Origin: a virus
Length of the DNA stretch: 64,000 nucleotides
Virus record (IMG/VR): IMGVR_UViG_3300021962_000051
Coordinates: 35,169 to 99,168 of that record
Direction: 5' to 3' (one strand)
In this document: positions 24,181-32,108 of the stretch, in pieces
Numbering within the stretch: the stretch's first letter is position 1
How the letters are laid out: every line of letters starts with the position of its first letter
Translations under genes and position numbers: made by a program
The notes under the pieces: model-generated
The model's database searches: none
What the model was told of the DNA's origin: nothing
What the model saw: the letters and a program-made list of their open reading frames with translations, nothing else

Positions 24181-24207
24181 CCAGATGCCCTTGTGGATCT
24201 GGTTTTT
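24181..24207 (+). terminator. Intrinsic terminator or attenuator CCAGAT/ATCTGG-T5
   Basis: CCAGAT and ATCTGG pair and are followed directly by TTTTT. It lies 35 bp before the gene at 24242, so it may separate it from the pqqA-like unit or act as an attenuator. Confidence 0.7.
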
Positions 24208-24241
24208 ATAAACAAACCTTGCTTAATAAGGAGGCAATACT

Positions 24242-24433
24242 ATGTTGAACTATATCAACAACACTCTGGACAGCATTTCAACTGCTGCCAAAAAATTTGT
24301 CGAAACATTTACTTTCGACAGCAAACTAAAATCAATCGCCCACGATCAGATCGATGCTAATACTGCATATGCGAAAGCTACTGCACGTGTTACCGATACA
24401 GTTGTATCTGAATTTGCGAAAGGAGTAAAATAA
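24242..24433 (+). CDS. Small helical protein, unknown function
   Basis: A 63-residue helical protein (YINNTLDSISTAAKKFVETF, then ANTAYAKATARVTDTVVSEF) with AAGGAGG upstream. The composition recalls short phasin-like helices but I cannot assign a family. It ends one base before the Hsp20 gene's ATG, so the two are probably translated together. Confidence 0.6.
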   Translation: MLNYINNTLDSISTAAKKFVETFTFDSKLKSIAHDQIDANTAYAKATARVTDTVVSEFAKGVK

Positions 24434-24434
24434 T

Positions 24435-24878
24435 ATGACACTCCCTAGCATTTTTGGAAACTTCAAAGACTTTGATCGAGTATGGGTTGGATTTGATGAG
24501 CAATTAGAAAGAATGCACGAGATGCATGATATGATTGCTAAAAACATTCCCAACTATCCACCTTATAATCTTAAGAAAGTGGATGAAAACAAATACGTCA
24601 TCGAGATGGCAGTAGCTGGCTTTGCAAAAAGCGACATCGAAGTAACAATCGATGATGGCAAACTGGTCATCGAAGGTAAAGTAAAAGAAGACACTGAGGA
24701 CAAAAAAGATGAACTATTCCTATTTCAAGGTCTAGCAAATCGTGCGTTCAAACGTGCCTTTACATTATCTGATCACATCGAGATCAATAATGCAGAATAT
24801 CTAAATGGTATTCTAAAAGTAGTCTTGGAAAAAGTAATTCCAGAACACAAAAAACCTAAGAAGATCGACGTTAAGTAA
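24435..24878 (+). CDS. hsp20: Small heat shock protein Hsp20 (IbpA-like)
   Basis: ATP-independent holdase chaperone. The 147 residues hold an alpha-crystallin domain: YPPYNLKKVDENKYVIEMAVAGF, then the SDIEVTIDDGKLVIEGK strand pair, the GLANRAFKRAFTLSDHIEI segment with the conserved AxRxFxRxFxL type motif, and AEYLNGILKVVLEKVIPE. Hsp20 is a frequent core gene of marine T4-like phages. A terminator follows. Confidence 0.95.
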   Translation: MTLPSIFGNFKDFDRVWVGFDEQLERMHEMHDMIAKNIPNYPPYNLKKVDENKYVIEMAVAGFAKSDIEVTIDDGKLVIEGKVKEDTEDKKDELFLFQGLANRAFKRAFTLSDHIEINNAEYLNGILKVVLEKVIPEHKKPKKIDVK

Positions 24879-24893
24879 ATCTTAATTTGGAGG

Positions 24894-24920
24894 TGGGGAG
24901 TTCGCTCCCCATCTCTTTTT
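24894..24920 (+). terminator. Intrinsic terminator with TTCG tetraloop
   Basis: TGGGGAG-TTCG-CTCCCCA is a perfect stem with a UUCG loop followed by TCTCTTTTT, 16 bp after the Hsp20 stop. Confidence 0.95.
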
Positions 24921-24935
24921 ACATTTAGATTTAGA

Positions 24936-24964
24936 TTTACCTGCAAGAAAAAATAAAGTATAAT
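24936..24964 (+). promoter_or_regulatory. Sigma70-like promoter upstream of gene 25042
   Basis: TTTACC at 24936-24941, 17 bp containing TGCAAG, TATAAT at 24959-24964. The -35 is weaker than in the main set. Confidence 0.65.
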
Positions 24965-25041
24965 GTATATTGTGGATGAATAGTAGCGAGAGTGAAGTCC
25001 ATCCACATTTTATTAACACACAAACACACAGGAGAAAAATC

Positions 25042-25284
25042 ATGGCTAAACCTATGACACCTTTTGAAATACGTCTCGACCTATTAAAAATGGCTAAAGA
25101 GATGTTGGAATCAGATTGTTACGCAAAGCGACAAGCAGCAGATAACAAATGGTTTCAAGATGTTGAAATTGCTCGTACTAAAGGCGAAGCAATTCCAGCA
25201 ACACCAGAACTAGTACCATTCCCTACTGAAGAAAAAATAATCGCTAAGGCACAAGCACTTAACGACTTCATCAGTAATGGGTAA
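25042..25284 (+). CDS. Conserved small phage protein, unknown function
   Basis: An 80-residue protein starting MAKPMTPFEIRLDLLKMAKE, a sequence pattern I associate with small conserved proteins of marine T4-like phages; the C-terminal half has PFPTEEKIIAKAQALNDFI. ATG 25042 is chosen because GGAGAAA lies upstream; earlier in-frame starts have none. No function is known. Confidence 0.75.
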   Translation: MAKPMTPFEIRLDLLKMAKEMLESDCYAKRQAADNKWFQDVEIARTKGEAIPATPELVPFPTEEKIIAKAQALNDFISNG

Positions 25285-25293
25285 TTAATAGGA

Positions 25294-25315
25294 GAGAGGG
25301 GAGCAATCCCCTCTC
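25294..25315 (+). terminator. Hairpin GAGAGGGG/CCCCTCTC, possible terminator
   Basis: Perfect eight-base arms with a short loop, but followed by ATTGACTT and not by a T run, so it is a weak terminator or an mRNA-end stabiliser. Confidence 0.5.
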
Positions 25316-25323
25316 ATTGACTT

Positions 25324-25581
25324 ATGGACATAAACTTAATATACGTTATTTTACTGGCAGTAATCTTTCTTGGACTATTTGCTGCTCCCTACTATACAAT
25401 CAAAACAATTTTTCTAATTTGTATGATTGGATTTCTTATTGGATTCCTTACAGGGTGCCAATCAGAGAATTGGAGTTTCACACCAAACGCAAAGATAAAA
25501 ACAGATGAAATATCAAGAGACAAACCAACCAAAGGAATTGAAATCGAAGAAGTCCAAGGACAAATCGAATACAAATTCTAA
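25324..25581 (+). CDS. Small membrane protein with lipobox-like motif
   Basis: An 85-residue protein with two hydrophobic segments (LIYVILLAVIFLGLFAAPYY and FLICMIGFLIGFLTG) and a C-terminal soluble tail after LTGCQS. The LTGC could be a lipobox, but it comes unusually late (after two membrane segments). A two-TM protein with a periplasmic tail is equally possible. It may concern lysis or the envelope; no firm assignment. Confidence 0.5.
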   Translation: MDINLIYVILLAVIFLGLFAAPYYTIKTIFLICMIGFLIGFLTGCQSENWSFTPNAKIKTDEISRDKPTKGIEIEEVQGQIEYKF

Positions 25582-25584
25582 ATA

Positions 25585-25601
25585 CTGTATTTACGATACA
25601 G
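25585..25601 (+). repeat. Hairpin CTGTAT/ATACAG
   Basis: Perfect six-base arms and a five-base loop right after the stop of the gene at 25324. There is no T run. Confidence 0.35.
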
Positions 25602-25666
25602 CAATGAGATTTTGCTTATTGTTAAAAGATTGTAAATGCAAAAAATATTAATGAATGGAGAAACAC

Positions 25667-25960
25667 GTGATCAAGATTCTACAACTAGCTAACGCAATGG
25701 AAATTATCTCAGAGATTGATGAACCAATCGCTGGAGAAATTCATGCTTCAAATCCTGCAATCATTATGCGTCAAATGCAGGGAGAAAAAATGGGATTAGG
25801 ACTTGCTCCTTTTTGTCCATACTCTGACGATAAGAAACCAGTAGTATTTAATCGTGCACAAGTAATTGCAGAGATTACACCAAGCACTGGACTTGTAAAT
25901 GAATACAATCGTATGTTCGGTTCAGGACTGGTAGTTCCAGAGAAAAAACTTATTATTTAA
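25667..25960 (+). CDS. Conserved phage protein, possible Sm-like fold, GTG start
   Basis: A 97-residue protein: IKILQLANAMEIISEIDEP, IIMRQMQGEKMGLGLAPF, VIAEITPSTGLVNEYNRMFG. The strand pattern and the closing ExTPxxxLxxxYNxxF resemble the first half of the protein at 10735 and Sm-like phage proteins. GTG 25667 has GGAG six bases upstream; ATG 25655 overlaps that ribosome site and is less likely. Directly upstream of the polymerase promoter. Confidence 0.6.
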   Translation: MIKILQLANAMEIISEIDEPIAGEIHASNPAIIMRQMQGEKMGLGLAPFCPYSDDKKPVVFNRAQVIAEITPSTGLVNEYNRMFGSGLVVPEKKLII

Positions 25961-25962
25961 AC

Positions 25963-25991
25963 TTGACTTTTTCAAATTTTTGTAGTATAAT
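25963..25991 (+). promoter_or_regulatory. Sigma70-like promoter for DNA polymerase
   Basis: TTGACT at 25963-25968, 17 bp, TATAAT at 25986-25991 with TGTAG before the -10. It gives a leader of about 25 bases to the polymerase start. Confidence 0.88.
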
Positions 25992-26022
25992 ATATTATTA
26001 ATTTATGGTTGGAGGAAGTTCT

Positions 26023-28509
26023 TTGTCGTTTTATACTAATGTTCACCAGTGGGGTAACACTTTGCTGGTTCGATCGATCGTCAATGGTCGTCACAAACTT
26101 GATAAGATTAACTTCAAACCATCTGTTTGGACTACACAAGGCAAAGGTGATACCGAATACAAAACACTTGATGGTCGTCCTTGTTATGAGATTGAAATAG
26201 ACTCTATCAAAGAGGCACGTGACTTTGTTGAACGTTACAAAGACGTAGCTGGATTCGAAATCCATGGTCAATTAAACTGGATGTATCAGTGGCTGTGGAA
26301 ACAGTATCCATCTGACATTCAATGGGATATGGATCAGATCCGTATCTATTCTCTCGATATCGAGACTTCTTCAGAAAATGGCTTTCCGTCTGTCGAGTTA
26401 GCAAATGAAGAAGTCCTTCTTATTTCCATTCAAAACTATAACACCAAAGAAATCCTAACTTGGGGTACTCGTCCATACACTGGCGATGCCACCAACTTCA
26501 CATTTAAAGAATTCAAAAAAGAATCAGATATGCTAATCGACTTTGTTGATTGGTGGAAGAAGAACACACCTGACGTTGTTACAGGTTGGAATATTAACTT
26601 CTTCGATATCCCATTCTTGTATCGTCGTATCGCTAGAGTGATTGGCGAAGATTACGCTAAACAATTAAGTCCTTGGAAGATTACCAAAGAACGTGAGATC
26701 TTTGTTCGTGGTAACAAAGAGTTTGCTTATGATATCGCTGGAGTAAGTCAGCTTGACTTCCTAGATCTTTATAAGAAATATACTTATACAATGCAAGAGT
26801 CTTATCGTCTTGACAATATCGCTAAGGTTGAGTTGGGCGAAGAGAAATTAGATCATACTGAATACGCAACGTTCCAGGAATTCTATCAAAACAATTGGAA
26901 TAAGTTTGTTGAGTATAACGTTCACGACGTTGTGTTGGTTGACAAACTCGAAGATAAAATGCGATTGATTGAACTTCAATTGACTATGGCGTATGGTGGT
27001 AAGATTAATTATGAAGATGTATTCTCACAAGTTAGAATGTGGGATATGCTTGTTCATAATCACTTACGTGAAGACAATATCATTATCCCTCCGAAAAAAT
27101 CTAATAGCAAATCCTCTCAATATGAGGGTGCTTATGTAAAAGATCCATTGGTTGGTATGCATAAGTGGATTGCTTCATTTGACTTGAACTCTCTATATCC
27201 ACATTTGATTATGCAATATAATATCTCACCTGAAACTCTTTTGCCTTATGGTGAAAAGTCTGGTGTTGAACATTACCTACGTAACAAAGCAGAACCACAA
27301 ACTGATGTAGCTGTTGCTGCAAATGGTAGTTGTTATCGAAAAGATAAGATTGGTGTATTCCCTAAGATTATGGAAGATCTTTATCGTGAGCGAACAGTAG
27401 CGAAAAAAGAAATGCTTGCTGCTGAACAACAGTATCAGAATACAAAAGATCCTGCGTATAAAAAGATTATCTCTCGAAAGAACAATCTACAAATGGCGAT
27501 GAAGATCGCATTGAACTCTGCTTATGGTGCAATGGGTAATGAATGGTTCCGATACTTTGATATTCGTATGGCTGAAGCAATTACAGTTTCTGGTCAGTTA
27601 TCCATTCGTTGGATTCACGATAAGATGAATGAGTATCTTAATAAGATTATCGGAACGACTGGCGTAGATTATATTATTGCTGTTGATACCGATTCAATTT
27701 ATGTAACGTTTGAAAAACTAATTGATAAAGTATTTACGGAAGAACAACAAAAAGATACAGCAAAGGTTATTCGTTTTATGGATAAGATTTGCGAAGAGAA
27801 GTTTCAACCATTCATTGATGATTGTTATGTTGATCTCGCAAAACGTATGAATGCGTTTGATCAAAAGATGAATATGAAACGAGAAGTATTGGCTGACAAA
27901 GGTATCTGGACTGCCAAGAAACGATATGTTCTTTCAGTGCATAACTCTGAGGGTGTTCAATACGCTGAACCAAAATTAAAAGTAATGGGATTGGAGATGA
28001 TTAAATCTTCAACTCCTCAAGCAATTCGTGAAGCATTGCGACATGCTTTACCAGTTATTCTCCATAAAACTCAATCAGATCTTTACTCCTTTATTAATGA
28101 GTTTCGTGAGAAGTATGATACCTTATCGGTCGAGGACATTGCGTTTCCTAGATCGGTAAATGGTATCAAGACGTATGGTGATCCTTCACACATTTATACT
28201 AAAGGAACACCATTCCATTGTCGTGGTGCATTAGTTTATAATTATCATCTTAAAGATAAAAAATTAACTAATCGTTATCCATTGATTAAAGAGGGCGAAA
28301 AGATTAAGTATGTATTCTTGAAAGTCCCTAACACTGTGCAAGAAAACGTCATTTCTTTCATATCTGAATTACCGAAAGAACTGGATCTTCACAAATACAT
28401 AGACTATGATATGCAATTCGAGAAGTCTTTTCTAGATGCTTTACAAATCGTTGTCCATCCATTAGGTTGGAAGGTAAGGGAAACAGCTAGTCTTGAAGAC
28501 TTCTTCTAA
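26023..28509 (+). CDS. gp43: Family B DNA polymerase, gp43-like, probable TTG start
   Basis: Replicative polymerase with proofreading. The 828 residues (T4: 898) show Exo I SLDIETS, Exo II GWNINFFDIPF, motif A FDLNSLYPHLI, motif B KIALNSAYGAMGN and motif C AVDTDSIYV with the catalytic Asp pair, and a C-terminal clamp-binding-like SLEDFF. TTG 26023 is preferred because a perfect GGAGG lies 7 bases upstream and the protein then begins MSFYTNV, like its relatives; ATG 26005 has no ribosome site. A weak start plus RegA fits the autogenous control of T4 gp43. Confidence 0.95.
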   Translation: MSFYTNVHQWGNTLLVRSIVNGRHKLDKINFKPSVWTTQGKGDTEYKTLDGRPCYEIEIDSIKEARDFVERYKDVAGFEIHGQLNWMYQWLWKQYPSDIQWDMDQIRIYSLDIETSSENGFPSVELANEEVLLISIQNYNTKEILTWGTRPYTGDATNFTFKEFKKESDMLIDFVDWWKKNTPDVVTGWNINFFDIPFLYRRIARVIGEDYAKQLSPWKITKEREIFVRGNKEFAYDIAGVSQLDFLDLYKKYTYTMQESYRLDNIAKVELGEEKLDHTEYATFQEFYQNNWNKFVEYNVHDVVLVDKLEDKMRLIELQLTMAYGGKINYEDVFSQVRMWDMLVHNHLREDNIIIPPKKSNSKSSQYEGAYVKDPLVGMHKWIASFDLNSLYPHLIMQYNISPETLLPYGEKSGVEHYLRNKAEPQTDVAVAANGSCYRKDKIGVFPKIMEDLYRERTVAKKEMLAAEQQYQNTKDPAYKKIISRKNNLQMAMKIALNSAYGAMGNEWFRYFDIRMAEAITVSGQLSIRWIHDKMNEYLNKIIGTTGVDYIIAVDTDSIYVTFEKLIDKVFTEEQQKDTAKVIRFMDKICEEKFQPFIDDCYVDLAKRMNAFDQKMNMKREVLADKGIWTAKKRYVLSVHNSEGVQYAEPKLKVMGLEMIKSSTPQAIREALRHALPVILHKTQSDLYSFINEFREKYDTLSVEDIAFPRSVNGIKTYGDPSHIYTKGTPFHCRGALVYNYHLKDKKLTNRYPLIKEGEKIKYVFLKVPNTVQENVISFISELPKELDLHKYIDYDMQFEKSFLDALQIVVHPLGWKVRETASLEDFF

Positions 28510-28538
28510 AATCCTTGTAAAACCTTGTGAAATAGGTG

Positions 28539-28567
28539 TTGACTTTTTACAAGAAATGTAGTATAAT
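28539..28567 (+). promoter_or_regulatory. Sigma70-like promoter for secreted glycine-zipper gene
   Basis: TTGACT at 28539-28544, 17 bp, TATAAT at 28562-28567 with GTGTTGACTTTTTACAAG, one of the best matches to the family. Confidence 0.88.
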
Positions 28568-28597
28568 AGTCGTTGAAAATAAATGAAAGGAACAAAT

Positions 28598-29098
28598 ATG
28601 TTTAAAAAACTAATCCCTGCTGTAGCACTTATTGCTATGGTGGCAAATCCAGCACTTGCAAATGCAAATAATGGATATTACGCAGTTGTTGAAAACGTTA
28701 TCAATAACACAAAAACTATTTCAACTCCACAACAAGTATGTACACAACAGCTTGTAACTGAGAGAGTCGATAATCAAGACTTGATTGGTGGTGTTGAGGG
28801 TGTTATCGGTGGTATTGCTGGTGGTGTAATCGGTAATCAAATCGGTAAAGGTAATGGTAATCAAATTGCAACTGTACTAGGTGCAATCATTGGTAACAGA
28901 GCAATGGCTAAACCTGGAAAACCAGAATACAAACAAGTTGAGAGAATGGTATGTAATACTGTTTACGAAAGTAAAACTCAAACTGTTGACTACACTGTTA
29001 CTTTAAGGTATAATGGTGTTGTTTGGAATACGACTATGCTTTCTGCTCCACCAATTGGATCGAAAGTAAGAGTAAATGGTATTTCTGTTGGCGAATAA
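28598..29098 (+). CDS. Secreted glycine-zipper protein (17 kDa antigen/SlyB-like)
   Basis: A 166-residue protein with a clear signal peptide (basic KK, hydrophobic LIPAVALIAMVANPALA, cleavage near ANA) and a central glycine-zipper IGGVEGVIGGIAGGVIGNQIG plus VLGAIIGNR, the pattern of Rick_17kDa/SlyB-type outer membrane proteins. Four Cys may form disulfides. ATG 28598 follows AAAGGAAC; ATG 28583 is in the leader. As a promoter-linked early-type gene it might alter the host envelope, for example against superinfection, which is inference. Confidence 0.8.
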   Translation: MFKKLIPAVALIAMVANPALANANNGYYAVVENVINNTKTISTPQQVCTQQLVTERVDNQDLIGGVEGVIGGIAGGVIGNQIGKGNGNQIATVLGAIIGNRAMAKPGKPEYKQVERMVCNTVYESKTQTVDYTVTLRYNGVVWNTTMLSAPPIGSKVRVNGISVGE

Positions 29099-29125
29099 TT
29101 ATATTAATCTAAACTAGGAGTCGTG

Positions 29126-30181
29126 ATGAACTATTTAAAAGACATGGTAAAAAGTCTTGACAATGAGTATGCTGGACTTGCCGATTCAGGCATTGTTGGT
29201 GATACTACACAGTTTATCGATACAGGTTCTTATTCTTTCAATGCATTGTTGAGTGGATCAATTTATGGTGGTCTACCTAACAACAAGGTAACTGCATTGG
29301 CAGGTGAGTCCAGTACTGGTAAAACTTTCTTTGCTCTAGGAGTTTGTAAAAACTTTCTAGACTCGCATCCAGAGGCAGGTATTTTATACTTCGAATCTGA
29401 GGGTGCATTGACTAAAGATATTTTAGTCGAACGTGGAATCGATCCAAAGCGATTTGTATTAATTCCAGTTACAACTATTCAAGAATTTAGAACTTCAGCA
29501 ATGAAGATTCTTGACAATCATCAAAATGTTCCAAAAGATGCTCGTAAACCTATTATGTTCGTTCTTGACTCATTGGGTATGCTTTCAACTGAGAAAGAAG
29601 TCCAAGACGTTTCAGATGGAAAAGATGTTCGTGATATGACTCGTGCACAACTTGTGCGTGGTGCATTCCGAGTGTTGTCATTGAAACTTTCTAAACTTGA
29701 CGTACCTATGATTGTAACAAATCATACATATGATGTAATTGGTTCTTATGTTCCAACTAAAGATATGGGTGGTGGTGGAGGATTGAAATATGCTGCATCA
29801 ACTATCGTGTTCTTAAGTAAGTCTAAAGACAAAGACGGAACAGAAGTAATTGGTAATATCATTAAATGTAATCTACAAAAATCTCGTTTCACTAAAGAGA
29901 ACTCAAGATGTGAATCTAAACTTAACTTCAAAACAGGTTTAGATCGTTATCACGGATTGACTGATCTTGCAGTTGAAGCAGGTATTTGGGAGTCGTCTGG
30001 TGGACGTATTACTGTTGATGGTAAAAAAGTTTTTGGTAAAAACATTGCACAAAATCCAGAACAATTCTTTACTGATGAAGTAATGAAGAAATTGGATGTT
30101 TATGTTGGCACCAAATACAAATATGGTACAGGTGATGTTGTCGAAACAGAAGTGGAAGAGACTCTTGAAACTGAAGAATAA
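29126..30181 (+). CDS. uvsX: UvsX recombinase (RecA-like)
   Basis: Strand-exchange protein for recombination-dependent replication and repair. The 351 residues (T4: 391) contain Walker A GESSTGKT, Walker B-like PIMFVLDSLGML, the L2-like DMGGGGGLKYAASTIVFLSK and the C-terminal acidic tail. AGGAG lies upstream of the ATG 29126 (a GTG three bases earlier is possible). Works with UvsY at 8815. Confidence 0.95.
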   Translation: MNYLKDMVKSLDNEYAGLADSGIVGDTTQFIDTGSYSFNALLSGSIYGGLPNNKVTALAGESSTGKTFFALGVCKNFLDSHPEAGILYFESEGALTKDILVERGIDPKRFVLIPVTTIQEFRTSAMKILDNHQNVPKDARKPIMFVLDSLGMLSTEKEVQDVSDGKDVRDMTRAQLVRGAFRVLSLKLSKLDVPMIVTNHTYDVIGSYVPTKDMGGGGGLKYAASTIVFLSKSKDKDGTEVIGNIIKCNLQKSRFTKENSRCESKLNFKTGLDRYHGLTDLAVEAGIWESSGGRITVDGKKVFGKNIAQNPEQFFTDEVMKKLDVYVGTKYKYGTGDVVETEVEETLETEE

Positions 30182-30704
30182 TACACCTATCAATGCCGAG
30201 TTTATCGAGCAGGTTGAGGAAACTCAGCCTGTTCTTCAAACTAATAAAGGGGAGATGCCAGCATTCCCTTTACTTTCTAAAGATTCGTTTGAATCCGAAG
30301 AGGCATATTTAAAAGCAAAAGATGATTATGAAAAGGGACTCACTCATTTTCCTGGAGTCCCACATGAAGTATTAAAAGAATATGGCAATACAGGTTTTAA
30401 TAAAATACGCTTTACTGCAGGATTATTAGAGGGTATAATAGTCTCTTTTGGTAGAGTTAATTTTAACACAGAAGACAATGGTGAAATTAAGTTATCATTC
30501 GACTATGAAACGGATGGTAAGCCAAAGTATCGAATGGTTCACAAGGAAGAAATGGAAAAGCTACTTGGGGACTTTTTAATGTCACTGATCGAAGAAGAGA
30601 TGCGTACTAAAAAAGCAATCTTCCAAGGTGGCAAAGATGAAATGGAGAAATATATTAATGACGAGAATAGAAACAACAATCCTGAAGAATCTGATTCACG
30701 ATGA
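30165..30704 (+). CDS. Conserved protein between uvsX and gp41, TTG start
   Basis: A 179-residue protein at the place where T4 has gp40, but I see no clear similarity to gp40. It has EMPAFPLLSKDSFESEEAYLKAK, GNTGFNKIRFTAGLLEGIIV and helical acidic ends. TTG 30165 is selected since GGAAGAG lies just upstream and it overlaps uvsX by 17 bases; no ATG fits better. Overlap with gp41 downstream implies coupled translation. Function unknown. Confidence 0.65.
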   Translation: MKLKNNTPINAEFIEQVEETQPVLQTNKGEMPAFPLLSKDSFESEEAYLKAKDDYEKGLTHFPGVPHEVLKEYGNTGFNKIRFTAGLLEGIIVSFGRVNFNTEDNGEIKLSFDYETDGKPKYRMVHKEEMEKLLGDFLMSLIEEEMRTKKAIFQGGKDEMEKYINDENRNNNPEESDSR

Positions 30705-32052
30705 GGAATATCTACGTAAGGTAGTACCACATTTATCAGACAAATACTTCGGTGATCAAATTGAAAAAGCAATCGCTGAGAACATCATCGAATTCTTTGG
30801 TAAGTATAACAAAGCACCAACACAAGAAATCCTAGCAATCGAACTAGGTAATCGTAAGGATCTATTCCAAGACGATTTCAAAAAAGCAACTTCTTATATT
30901 GATAAACTTACACCTGAAACAACTAACAAAGATTGGTTGATTGATGAAACTGAAAAGTGGTGTAAGAATCGAGCAGTCTATAATTCTATTATGGATTCAA
31001 TTAAGATTATTGATGGTCGTGATAAGCAACACAATCAAGATGCCATTCCTCATCTATTACAAACAGCACTTGGTGTATCCTTTGACAAATCTGTAGGGCA
31101 TGATTATATTGACGACTATGAAGCACGATACGAATTCTATCATCGTGTTGAAGAAAAGATTCCATTTGATCTAGACATGTTAAACACCATTACACGTGGT
31201 GGATTATCTAAGAAAACTCTAAACATTATCCTTGCAGGTACTGGCGTTGGTAAGTCACTCTTTATGTGTCACCATGCAGCATCAGTTCTAATGCAAGGTA
31301 AAAACGTATTATACATATCTCTAGAGATGGCTGAAGAACGTATTGCTGAACGTATCGATGCAAATCTATTGAATCTTGGTATGGATGAATTGAAAGTAGT
31401 TGATAAAACTATCTTCGGTAATCGTGTTAAAAAGATTTCTGATAAAACACAAGGTAAGTTGATCGTTAAAGAATATCCAACTGCGAGTGCACATTCTGGT
31501 CACTTCCGTGCATTACTTGAAGAATTGAAAATGAAAAGAGACTTTACGCCAGATATCGTCTTTATTGATTATTTGAATATTTGTTCTTCACAAAGATTGC
31601 GTGCAGGGGGAAATATTAATTCTTATACATATGTAAAGGCAATTGCTGAAGAATTGCGTGGTTTGGGAGTAGAGTATAACGTACCTATCGTTTCTGCAAC
31701 TCAAACGACAAGATCTGGTTATACCAATACTGATTTGGGATTAGAAGATACTTCTGAATCGTTTGGTTTACCTGCAACTGCTGACTTGATGATTGCTCTT
31801 ATTTCTACTGAAGAACTAGAGGAACTTGGTCAGTTAATGGTTAAACAATTGAAGAATCGATATAACGATCCATCTTATTATAAGAGATTTGTAATTGGCG
31901 TTGATCGTTCGAAGATGAAATTGTTTAATGTAGAATTATCGGCTCAACAGAATATTGCAGATAGTGGGCAAGGTAAACAAAAAGAAGAGAAGTCTTTATT
32001 TGATCAATCCCCAATCGGTAAGAGATTGGCTACTGAAGGATTCAAATTTTGA
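30658..32052 (+). CDS. gp41: Replicative DNA helicase, gp41-like (DnaB family)
   Basis: Hexameric 5'-3' helicase of the primosome. The 464 residues (T4: 475) show the N-terminal helical domain, then LNIILAGTGVGKSLF (Walker A), VLYISLEMAEERIAERIDAN, VFIDYLNICSS (Walker B) and SATQTTRSGYT. ATG 30658 follows GGAGAAA and gives the start MTRIETTILKNLI, aligned with T4. The partner primase gp61 is far away at 51499. Confidence 0.95.
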   Translation: MTRIETTILKNLIHDEEYLRKVVPHLSDKYFGDQIEKAIAENIIEFFGKYNKAPTQEILAIELGNRKDLFQDDFKKATSYIDKLTPETTNKDWLIDETEKWCKNRAVYNSIMDSIKIIDGRDKQHNQDAIPHLLQTALGVSFDKSVGHDYIDDYEARYEFYHRVEEKIPFDLDMLNTITRGGLSKKTLNIILAGTGVGKSLFMCHHAASVLMQGKNVLYISLEMAEERIAERIDANLLNLGMDELKVVDKTIFGNRVKKISDKTQGKLIVKEYPTASAHSGHFRALLEELKMKRDFTPDIVFIDYLNICSSQRLRAGGNINSYTYVKAIAEELRGLGVEYNVPIVSATQTTRSGYTNTDLGLEDTSESFGLPATADLMIALISTEELEELGQLMVKQLKNRYNDPSYYKRFVIGVDRSKMKLFNVELSAQQNIADSGQGKQKEEKSLFDQSPIGKRLATEGFKF

Positions 32053-32076
32053 TTGCAACAAATAATAGTGTATAAT
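32049..32076 (+). promoter_or_regulatory. Candidate promoter for the oxygenase-led operon
   Basis: TTGATT at 32049-32054 with TTGCAA nearby, 16 bp, TATAAT at 32071-32076. The spacer is one base shorter than in the main promoter set. Confidence 0.6.
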
Positions 32077-32108
32077 ACTAATAAACAAAGAACGAAAGAG
32101 AAAAAACA

